From the NCBI RefSeq assembly GCF_028389875.1, contig NC_084668.1, positions 33,918,493-33,982,492 of the forward strand: a DNA stretch of 64,000 bases, given 5' to 3'. A model generated the notes under the pieces. The model had not been told where the DNA came from, made no database searches, and saw only the letters and a list, made by a program, of their open reading frames with translations. This document shows positions 49,401 to 61,400 of the stretch, piece by piece; positions within the stretch are counted from its first letter, which is position 1; every line of letters begins with the position of its first letter. Made by a program: the position numbers and the translations under genes. This DNA is from Rhea pennata (Eukaryota; Chordata; Aves; Rheiformes; Rheidae).

Positions 49401-52400
49401 AGAAGAGTCTTTCTGAGCGATCAGGAGCAGGATGAAGGAAATCGTAAGACTAACCTTCCCCTGTCACTAGTTTAGTGTTTCTCTTATCAAGTCATTTAAC
49501 TGATTCTGGTCTCAGTTTCTCTAGTAATAATACAGATATAATGCACGCTCACCACTGTACAGCACTCCAGGAATCTCAGACGAAAATCCCCATTAATGTC
49601 TCACTGTCTATCATGACAGTGTTCAATATGGTGCTTTATACAGACATTAGTCAAAAGTACCAACTCTTTATCATTTCCACAGAGAATGGCTCAAGAGCAG
49701 CAAAGAACAACTCTGATTTTCCATGGCAAGAGAACAACATGGATTTCTCCTCCTGGCCTGAAGGAGCTTCTGGAGCTGAAAGCCAAGTATCCAAAGGCAC
49801 CCTTGGTTCTAGGGAACACCAGTGTGGGTATGGAAAGACAAAAGGTCTCTTGAAACAGGGATTGTATTATCTAGTAGCATGTAATTCTACGTTTTGTCTT
49901 CTGTGAATCCTAAATGCGTCCTAGTGTTTGTGCTTCAGTACGTAGGTCATTTCCCCTGATTTTTTGCATCATGTCAGCAACTAGACTAGACTAGCACCAC
50001 CTCCACTGCAACCTGAGATCCTGAGTCCAGGATCTGTGCTGCCATACTTCTCCCAGTAACTTCAGAGAGACAATTTGTGTGAATAAGGAAGGGCTCACAC
50101 TGGTGGAAGCCAAACAGTTTCACATCTACGTTAGGTTGAGCATAACAGAAGAATGCCTATAAAAAGGGCAGGATAATCACATATGTTGTGATATCCAGGC
50201 ACTTGCTAGTTTCTGTGTATTATGGGCAGTTTTTTATATTTATAAATTGTCGCTAAACTTTGTTTCCTCCCAGTTGGGAGGAATTTAGTAAGAGCATTTC
50301 CTTCACTGTTGGGAGATAAGGCACAGACCCAAAGAAAACCTTTTGGGATTTATAGCATCTGTGCATTTTCTTGCAAAGGAAATTTTTGTAAGGAACACTG
50401 AATTATGGCATTTTTCACTATTGTTGGGGATTGGTTTGCAACTGCTTAGTTACACTGGTTTTGCACATTACAGTCTTTGTGTCAAGGAAGACGGTTAATT
50501 CTTTAAACAGATTTCTAATCATGCTATCTCACTTTGCCTTTCAGGACTCAACAAAAATGTCAGTGTTGACTATCATCCACTCATTCTCCATCCTGCTAGG
50601 ATTCCAGAAATGCATGTTGTGAGTAGCACAAATGATGGTAAGTCTCCAGCTTGCCTCTACAGGTAGTATGAACAGTGATGACTGAATTAACTTGAGTTTT
50701 GCCTTGAGACACCAGAAGCAGTAAAAACTGTTGATCCTCACTGGTGTGAAATGTCAGTCATTTCACTAAGCCCTCTAATCAGTATGTCAGCTCACTTATG
50801 GTCTAGAGACAATGAATGTTGACAGACAACTTATGAGGCTGTTCTGCAAAAATATTTTTGTTCAAATATCAATTTTCTACAGATAGCAAACACAGAGAAA
50901 GCCCTTAAGACAGCCTTAATTGTTTATGTTTGCAGGGTGATATGTCCTTCTATCACAATCACTAATCCAATAAAATCTTCAATCTAAAACATAGAACTTT
51001 GATTAGGCTAGGGCTAAATTGTCAATGCAAAATATTTAGACATAGGTTTCCAATCTAAAATATCAAAAGATTTTCTTTAGAATGGTTGGACTGTATTCTC
51101 AGCTAGTAGAAGTGATCACACATGCCCTAACACCACAAGGGCTGTGCTAATGTACGTCAGCTGAGAATTCAATCCAGTAGGCACATCATTTCAGTGGAGC
51201 CATCTGCATGAAAAGTATGAAATGCAGCATCTTCTCCATGGGAATAGCTTATTTAGCTATTAAAAATGAGAGAAATTAACATTTTGTTGCAACTAGACTG
51301 TTTCTCTCTTTATGTTTTCCTAGCTCTGTGATTTACATTTTAGGTGGCAGCAAACTATAAATATTTCCAAATTATTATATATCAGTGCAATGCTGCATTT
51401 AAGGATGCCTCAATAAAAGATGACTTTAGAGCATGGTCTTTGTTCAGAAATAGCTCTTTACAACCTTTAAAGCCTTTTCTACAGGCTTACTCCAGGGTTT
51501 ACTGATGTCCATGGTAGAGGCTTCTCTGATATTAATGGAAGAGTGATCAAGTATTCAGTACTCAGTCCTGGAAGATTCCAACACTTTGGTCATCCTTTAT
51601 CCTAATGAGTCAAACTAATGTTCATGTCTTTGAGGGTATGCAGCACAAAAAAAAAGGACATGCATTGGTGGGTGCAAGTATGCAGTATAATATTTTTCTG
51701 GTAGGGGTGTATACTGGGAAACATTGCTGAATAAGGAAATACTATCTATGCTTCTTATTGCATGTAGTATGAAATGCATCTTTACTGTCATTTCTCTTTA
51801 CTATGCTGCTGAGAAAAGCTGTGTACAAAAGCAAATATTTAGAGGCCTTGTCAACTGTATAGCTGTTGCATTTATAGTGTGGTAGTATGATTTCACTGTT
51901 AAAACTCACTTGATTTCAGGGCTAGTAATAGGAGCTGCCTGCTGCCTGGCCCAACTTAGAGATGTCCTGATGGAGACAATCCCAAAAGTACCAGAGGAGA
52001 AAGCAAAGATTTTTCAAGCTCTTTTGCAGCAGCTGAGAACTCTAGCTGGAGAACAGATCAGGAGCATGGCTGTATGTATTCAGCAGTGACAGTAAATAAG
52101 CCAACACTACACACACATCTGTATGGATGTCACTTACAAACATATGGCATCAGAGAGGAAAGCTGGATGGGGCTGGTATCATGGCTGGTAAGGCTGAAGA
52201 GTCAATACGATCACAAAAGCTGTGTGAAGTAAACAGGGAGTCTTAAAACAGTCGTCGGTGGCAAATAATCTGGAGAACTGTAGCCATTGAAATTCTTGGT
52301 ATCCTTGCTTACTGGCTGAACACAGAACTAAAAGATGGGGGGTACATTGGTAAGATACTGCTAACCTGTCAGCCACTCCTGCTTTACCTTGACTGTGGAC

Positions 52401-55400
52401 ACATAGCTACTTACCCATCATGCATAAGACATCTATGGTCCTATCCCCTGACATTTTTTAAAAAATTGTTTACCTCAGTATCTTGCATTTCTTCCTTTAA
52501 CCAAGGGGATGGCACTCTCTCTTTCTTCTGTGCAGAAGGGTTAACCTAGTCTCTCTCTTAGCTAAGGTGATATGCGACAGAACTTTGCAAGAGAAAAATA
52601 AATTAAATCATATATATATATATTTAAAAAAAATGCAGACCTGCAGTTAAAATTGAACAAAGAAATGAAAGTTCTTCCAACAGGATTTTTAATTGATTAA
52701 CATGGGATTATGATACAAATTCCTGTTATATGTGAGAAGGATAGGCCTTAAAAAATAACCTCATTGTTTGTTAAAGTCTTTAGGAGGACACATTGTAAGC
52801 AGGGGATCGACCTGGGACTTGAACCCAATCTTATCAGTTGGCAAATCTGTCCTCAACCTGGCATCAGAAGGTAAGATGAGGACTCCATGCCAAATATCTT
52901 TTCCAGATGGGCAGAGCAGTGCAAGAATATGATTGTAGGTTAGAATTTTCAATCATTAATTTCCAGCAATAAATTTTCCTATTATAAAAATCAGCCTTTC
53001 CACCCAAAGAATTTTGCAGGCTAAGACTAACTCTGGAATGGAGCTGGCCATATGCTTTTAAGGCCGTTGCACTGCAGAACTTAATGGAGTTCTTGCTATT
53101 TTTCCCTGAGAGCAGTCCTCACGGAAAATTTGAGCTCTTCTTGTCTGTTTGTGTTCATGTTAATTTTCATGGCAACATTTTTGCAGGGTTATTTTCACTC
53201 TAAGATTCTAACATCCTAGAATGCTGAGGACAGTATTGTCCTGTAGCAACACTTTGAAATTTGAATCTGCAAAGCACAGGTGTTTCCTTTCTTGCTCTGC
53301 ATTCAATAACAGAGTATGGTTTTCTCCAACAGATGGCAAACGACAGATTCTTTTAAATGATCAGTTTCTTGCTGGCTGTGAGCATGCAAACATTAAACCA
53401 AAGGAAGTTGTTGTCTCTGTTCTCATCCCATATTCTAAGAAGGTAAGGTCTTTGGTGTTTTTTCTGGATTGCTTTCAATATTTTGTGGTGTACACTGTGC
53501 TATATTGGCTTATAGCTTAAAGAAAGCTATGAAAAAGATGCAAAGCGTTGTACATTTCAATCTAAATATTGGATGATAGAAGCCCTCAATGCAACTTTAT
53601 ACTAAGCTAGTATTTGAATGATATTTCAGAGGTTTAGTTTAGTCACAGTGTAGTTACTAGGAATATTTCCATTATCTTCAGTGATCTTTTAATTTGCCCC
53701 TAAACATACAGGTGGCTACTGTAAATATACTGTAAATAGCTCAAAAGGTTCTGTCCTCCCAGTGTCACTTCTCATTTACAGTTCACCCATCCAGTCGTGA
53801 TCATCTTCTTCTTTGGGTCCCTCATTGTTTCCCCCCCCCACACACACACACCACTCTTACATGTCCATTTCTGCCTCATCCAGACAAAGAAATTTGGGCT
53901 GTCTGAATTTTTGCAGGAAAAAGGCCATGCTGTCACACAGTCTTCAGAGAAAAAGTTCATGTCTGGCCTAGTCTCACTAAGTAATTAGTGATTTACACCC
54001 TGAGCAATCTTTGGACTGTCTCTGGGACTACTCATGGTATAAGGCCCTAAGTGCTATGAGCAAGGGTAACAGAATGTGGCTTTAAAAGGTTAGGGGCAGA
54101 GGAGAGTGTGCCGTTGGTAATCATATTCTTAGATATCCCTCTAGTGGGTGTGAGGAAAACTACCAGGCAAGTAACGGAAGACAAACAAGGAACACAAGCA
54201 TGTTGCAATTCAAGTCAATGAGGGATTGACCGTAGGAGTCTCTGTCAATCTTGGAATAGGAGAGTCTGTTGCCAAAGTAGCTGCCCATTACAACACAGTA
54301 TTGTGTACATACCTGACCTCACGCTGGAGGAGTACTATTGCCTCAGAGACTGGCCAACCGTAGCAGATTTCCCATGAAAAACTGTAAGATTCCATGAGCT
54401 TAAAATTCACAGTAGCATAATCTGTGCTGGTAGCAACAACAGTGCTTCTGCTGCCAGAAACTCTGAGCCTTGGTGATGATTTGAAAGAGAAACAGACTAG
54501 AGGAGGAAATGACAGAAGCACTGTCAGCGCTACTTGAATACATGGAAATGGAAGGCAATAGTACTACTGGCAAACTCAAGAGGTCACTTCAAAGAGGAGA
54601 ACTAACTGTCCACAGTCACATGAATAGCATGTGAGATTCAGCAGCCTCACCACAGGAAATTAACTCATCACCATTTCTTGGGAGGCTCCCAAGATCATGA
54701 AATCTCGAATCTTATATTTGCCATGGGGGTATCACATACTGGTTGTGAATGACCTAACCTGCTGGTCCCTTGTTTAAAAGGTCTGTGACTGGTTGAATCT
54801 GAAATTTTTTTCAGGGCTGCTCTTCTAGCCCTTTGAAATTGTTAATGACAAGTCATTAAACTGTTGATAAAATTTAAATTTTGACATGTTTTGTTTACAT
54901 ATGGATAACTTCAAATATGGTCCCTTTTTAGCATGCCTGTTTATGATGAGCTTGGTACTTACGAAGAGATTTAAAATGTTAATTAGAACACTAATTCTAG
55001 CAAATACTCTTTAAAAATGTTTCTTTCTTTGGACAATGGGAACAACTACAATACAAGGAATAGTAGATTTTTTCTTTTTTTTCTTCTTTTTTTTTTTTTT
55101 TAACAAAGTCCGTTTCCGCCATTGATGAATTTTTTTTCTTGCCTTTTTTCCCATTAGGATGACTTTATTTCAGCCTTCAGACAGGCTGAGCGTCAGAAAA
55201 ATGCTCTATCCATAGTGAATTCTGGAATGCGTGTCCTCTTCAGTCCAGGCACAGATACCATTGTAGATCTGAGTATTTTATATGGAGGCATTGGTTCAAC
55301 TACAGTCAGTGCAAGAAAGTCCTGTGAGAAGCTTATAGGAAGGTACTGGATGATTTAATGTATTTAAGCAAAAAGCAGGAGGTATAGTGTGATGCATGGG

Positions 55401-58400
55401 GTCTGTTGGATTTTGTCAGTGGAGATCTCAGCATCAGCCTGTCACAACCTCTACTTGTCAAGCCTTCGCTAACAATAAGTTATTTCTTGATATACCTTGT
55501 GCTGGTTCACTTACTACCTTCAACATACTTCACATTAGCTTTAGCTGCATGTTATTTATAGACGTGTCTGTTCATGCCAGTCTATTCTTCTACCAGGCAA
55601 TGGAATGATCAGTTGCTGAGCGAAGCTTGCAGACTGGTGCTTGAGGAAATTTCTCTCTCTACTTCAGCTCTGGGTGGAAAAGTTGAATACAGAAGGACTC
55701 TGCTTGTCAGCTTCCTTTTCAGATTTTACCTGGAAGTATTGAATGGTTTACATCAGATGGTAAGCACAGGGCAAGCATTACCCACCCACAGCAGCATCCA
55801 GGCTGCAGAAATTCTCCATTTAGCTTAGTTTTAGAAATAAAGGTCTGACATCACTTTTCTCTCAGTATCCCTTCAGACATGCTGAGCTCTCAGAGGAGCA
55901 GAAGAGTGCCTTGGGAGTACTACAAAGTGGTGTTCCTCAGGGGGTCCAAATCTATCAGGTGAGGTGTACTTGTAGTTGGGACTGCCACAAACTCTGTCTT
56001 AAAGAATATTGTGCCCTTTTAACTTTTCATTCCTAAGTCACCACTAATTATAATACGAAGCTGCTTAAACAGTTGATCCTGTGGGAAATCTTTTTTTTTT
56101 TCCCCCTTTTTTTTGTATAAATTCCCTGATTTCTCAGGGTGCAGATGCACTTAAGGTGTTGTGTGACATCTGGCTATCCTGACACAGCTGGCACAGGGCA
56201 CAGCTTTCAGCTAAGCAAGACTTCAGCAAGGTTTACTGATCTCACTTAAACTCTCCAGTGGGCCTCAGTAAAAATAAATGGCGCAACCTGCTGCAGCATC
56301 GCTGTGATAGTTCAAGCCTTAATAATCTTTTTCAAAAGTTACAGTATGAAGGGGAAAACTGGTTGGCATGTGAAAAGGTTTGTTCAGTAGAAGATTTTAA
56401 TAAAAAACATATTTATATTTCATCAAGAATTTTCACACAAATATTTGTTTTGTTGGAAAATAAAAAAAACATTAGAAATCAGACTTTTGCTTCTTCTCAT
56501 CAGTTTTCCACCAAAATCCTTTAGCACTTCCTTCAACCAATAATTCATTTTGTTCTCCTTTGATAGATTCACAATTTTTAAAGAGAAATACATGTTTTAC
56601 GGATAACTTTTTACTCAGCCAACACATAAATGTTGGAAGATTTTCAATTGTCCCGATAATAATCTATTTCAAGTTAATGTGAAATGAATGTATTATCAGC
56701 AATTCAACAACAGAGAGCACCAAAGACAGAACTGTTGATGGGGATTTAATAAGCAGAAGTTTGGATGAAAACATCTTTTAGTTTAGTCGACACTCGCCAG
56801 AATGTTCATTTACTTGTCTCTTTAGGAAAATGGACAAGGCGTTACAGTGATCCCTAAATGTAGCCTTGGTTTCAGACACTGTTTTCTCTAAAGTAAGAAA
56901 ATATGAAATACTGTTTCTTTAAACCAGTGGTGATGCTAAACTCTTTTCTGAAGGATGCGACGAGAAGCACTATGCTCCCAGCAGTCTGGTTAGCTAACAG
57001 GTTAGTTGATATTCACACAGAAGACATCAGCTCTGCTTTGTCTGCCACAGTTCCACAGTCTGGACAAGTCATTTTGTCCCTCTTATCTCTATTTTTCTTG
57101 CTTTTTACATTTATGTTTGCCCATGGATATTATCATAAAATATAGGTGGTTTCCATATAATCGTAGATTGCATTTAATAATCACAAGATGATCTCAGAAA
57201 GTGTTTGTGAGTAAGGCCTTGTGTAATTATTTTTCTGACTTGAGGATAACACTTTCCTATTATGCAGGATGTTGACCCAGGACAGTCACCACAAGACCCT
57301 GTGGGACGTCCCATCATGCACCAGTCTGCTATTAAGCACACCACTGGTGAAGCGGTTTACATTGATGACATTCGTAAAGTTGACGGGGAACTTTCGCTGG
57401 CTCTGGTCACCAGTATTAAAGCCCATGCAAAGATTATGTAAGTAAGGAAAAACTATCAGAGAAATGTTGTAATATGATGCCATTTACATGATTCACCCCA
57501 TATTTCCAGCACATTTCCATCATTCTAATTAAGCACCTTCATTCATTTCATCAAGTTGGGGTTGGAAAACAGAAGAGGTGCCTAGTGCATGGTTTTATTG
57601 ACTGAAACAAGTCAGCATGCATCTATTGACACATATCATGTACAGTAGCTGCTTATTGTCACAGAATCAGTAGCAATCGGGGTCTTAGTTCACAGTTTTC
57701 CAGAAGATCTGGTAGCTGTATCACACAGTCTTCCTCACTGCCATCACCATAAATCGACTGAATTTGCAGGGCAGTTTCCTCACACAGCTCATTGCTATTC
57801 ATATGAATGATGTTTATATTGGAAGAGAAAGTCCCATGATAGCAAATATATGAGGTCTGGGTATTTAAATCTGAATGCTTGTGTTGCAAGCAATATACAC
57901 GCATAAGTACATTAAAACTGTTTTTTTATTCTTATCCTCTGATTTCGCCACATTATGAGGTATTCATTACAAATGAGGTAAGAACTACCTTACTGTGTGA
58001 TTTAGATGGTGTCAGATATGGACAGAAGAGTCCATATTAATGCATTCACCCCTTTCAGTACAAAAAGTGTAGGAAGAAAATATATTCTTAGATCTTGAAT
58101 GTACTGGGACCAGAGTTTAAAGAGCTACTTTATGCTATTCACACACAAATGTTCATGCTTTTTGCTTTTTTTTTTCCTGAATATGCTAATCAACACTTTT
58201 CCACTTTCTTCTCTGTGAAAAGATCTCTGTTCAGAATATCAGGTGGATTATGTTTCTGTCCTGAAGTTCATGGAATTGCTTATGCTGGAGATGTTTGTAC
58301 CATGTACTGTATTCATTTATGTATATGCTCTACTTTCCAGATCAATTGATGCATCAGAGGCTCTTCAAGTGCCAGGAGTGGTTGATGTGGTGACAGCAAG

Positions 58401-61400
58401 AGATGTTCCAGGAGAAAATGGCAATGATGAGCAAGCATTTGCAGAAGACAAGGTATTTCTTGCTTCTGGTTGTGTGACTGAATATTTTGCTTCAGTTAGT
58501 AGCAAAAAATGAAAGTGATTTTGCAACTACTGTCCTTGTTGCAATGAGAAGAGAATGATTGTAAGAATTATTAGTGCAGTACTGGGCTGGCTGGGCTGTA
58601 CGGAATTACCATTCCCCAATGCGAGAGACAGGAAAAGTTCCCTTAAATCACCTGGGTTTAAATGAACCATCAGTGATTCTTTACTGCTTATTAAATGAGC
58701 GATTGTAATGGCTTCTGAGAAAAGATGAAATAGGCAGGGGATTTGAGACTTTTTGAGGATGAGAAGTAAAGTGAGATTTTTCCCAGCTGGATTCAAAATG
58801 AAATTAATTGCCAGTTTATACATGAGAAAATGGCAATGTGAGACAATACTCTGTCTTAATATTGAATATCAGCAGAGGTAAGAAATGCAGCCTGCATGGT
58901 GATATGAAATGTCTCAGACCTTATGTCTCCATTACAAGAGACACTGTAGCCTGGTGTTTAGAAAGGGGCAAGCATAATTCCCAGTGTGTTGCTCTTACCT
59001 CTCTTCTCCTTCCTGTCTGATTTTCCTTATCTTTCTAGCAGAGACAAGGAAAGCAGTCTGTACCAGAGGATGTTTTACTTAGTACACTACCTGGCCACCT
59101 CAGGACAGACATGGGGGAAATGTTCATGACTGCTGATGTCAGCAGCATTCGTAATACTGGAAACATTGCAGCAGATGAGGGATGCCCATAGCATTTCTCA
59201 TATAATGAAGATAAGTCTGCACTGGGATAATATTCTTAGTGGAATAGAATTGAGTCTAACCTATTTGCATAAGGGAAGGCTTTCATACAGGAAGGTACTC
59301 CCACACTTTTTCCTTGGGTAATACATTGGTCTATTACAGGTCATTTGTGTTGGTCAGATAATCTGTGCTGTGGTTGCAGAGTCAGTGACTCAGGCAAAGC
59401 AAGGTGCTGAAAAAGTGAAGATAGTATATGAAGATCTGGAGCCAGTTCTGACCATTGAGGTAACAATCCAGCTTCTCCTCCTGGTCTGATAAAGCTCTTA
59501 CATTGTCTCATTCAGTATTTATCTCCTTGTGCAGATCTCTGCCAGGCTTTGGATTATCTTTTCTTTGGCATGAGATGCGAGTTTGTTTTCAAGATGATGA
59601 CTGAAATAGTGTATAGATTTCCTCCAAAGTGTTTTTTTTTTTGGGGGGGGGGGGGAGTATAAAAATTTGTTTAGTAGATACCTATTCATGCAGTGTGTCA
59701 GAGACTGATCTTTGTAGACCTAGGATGAGATACTCTGCTAAAGATTTTTTTGAAAGTTTTAGGTGAGCATTTCCATGCCTCTAGGAGTCAAACTCACAGC
59801 AGGAGAAGGTCAGTACAGAATCAAATTTGAGGGCTTATGTTTGCAGTTCTGGAGTCACACATCCTGTATCCATATTCTGAATGTTTTCAAGTCTAGCAGG
59901 TTTTTAGTAGCAAGCAATCTGATTCTGAAATATTTTTCAAAAGCTATTAGTGACATTAACAGACATTCAGTGTTTCTAGTCTGGAGGAAAGAGAGAATTA
60001 CATGAGTTATGAAAATGGAAACAACAGAAGCTCTCTGGTGGTGGAGAAGGAGGAATTGTCCTGCTTTTTCTGATACCTAGCTACCACCATCTGTCCATCT
60101 GATTGTATGGATGATGAATGAGTGTACTATATAAAAATGGTCTGACTGTCCAAACTACAGCTGACGTGGTTTTTTCTTTCTGCAGGATGCAATAAAACAT
60201 AATTCATACATTACTGAAGAAAGAAAAATAGAAAAAGGAGATATTGAGAAAGGATTTAAGTCTGCTGATGCTATCGTAGAAGGTAGTCTTACATGCAGTA
60301 TGGGAGAGGGGAGGAGTCCTGCTAGTTCAAAATCTGACTGCTTCCAGCTGGTGGTGGAATTTAAATTTCTATTCTCTGCTCAACATAAGTTACTCTGGTG
60401 TTAATTCTTTACCTTCACCAGGAAAGGAGATGAAATGGACAAGTTTAAATGAAGCTTAGTTAACACCTGCTTGCTCATGTTGACTAAATTCTACCATTTT
60501 CTTGTCTTAGAAATCAGCTAACTGAAATAAGTGCCCTACTCCTAGGTCAAACATTACAGCTAAATAAGGCTTTGTTTTATGGGTATTAGCTAATTTAACC
60601 TATCCTGACTGCTTGACTTAGGACTAACTCCAGAAATAAGGGGATCATAGTAAACTCTCTGGAGGAACACTCACACAGTCATCACATCCACAATCTTCAA
60701 ACATTAAACAGAATCCTGTACCCTCAGACCATACCCTATGCATGGATATCAGACTTGTGCTTAAAAACCATCAGTGAAGAATATTCTACAACCTCCAGCT
60801 GAAGCTTGTTCTAGAGCTTAACAGTCCTTACAATTAGTATGCATTTTATCTAAGTCGCTCTCCCTGCAAACTTTAAAAATTCATCCTCTAAACAAAGTCT
60901 TCTCATCTTTTCCTCACAGGTAATGTTGTCACTGCTCCTGCCTCAATTCTAATTTTACTACATATCATGATTAGGGTAATATTTCAGGTGAGGCTTTACC
61001 GATGCCAAGCAGAGTCTCCCAGAAATTTTATATAACATTAGTACTGCAGAATGAGATTATGATTGTTGTGGCAGTGTTAATTGTTGATATACAGTCAAGT
61101 TGAACTCCCGTGTAATCCCTGCTTAGCTCTTGTTCAGCAATACTTTAAATACTGGCGGGTACCTGTACTGAATTTTATCCCATTGATTTTAGGCCATTTC
61201 TCCAATGTAGAAAAATCACTTTGAAATCTGAGCCAGTCCTTTAAAGACCTTGCAGCCCTTACCAGTTTGATATTATTCTACCTGCATCATCCTTGCAGCT
61301 TGACAGGCAGTCCTGTAAACTGCTTTCCGAGCGCAGTTTTCAACCAATTGTATCTCCGATTTTGTTGGACAGCTGTACTTCTCAATTTGTTTGTGACAAA

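Noticed and set aside
49475..49906. 143-codon plus-strand frame
   Set aside because: It reads gene B exon 9 in the wrong frame; the correct frame gives the FAD-loop exon.
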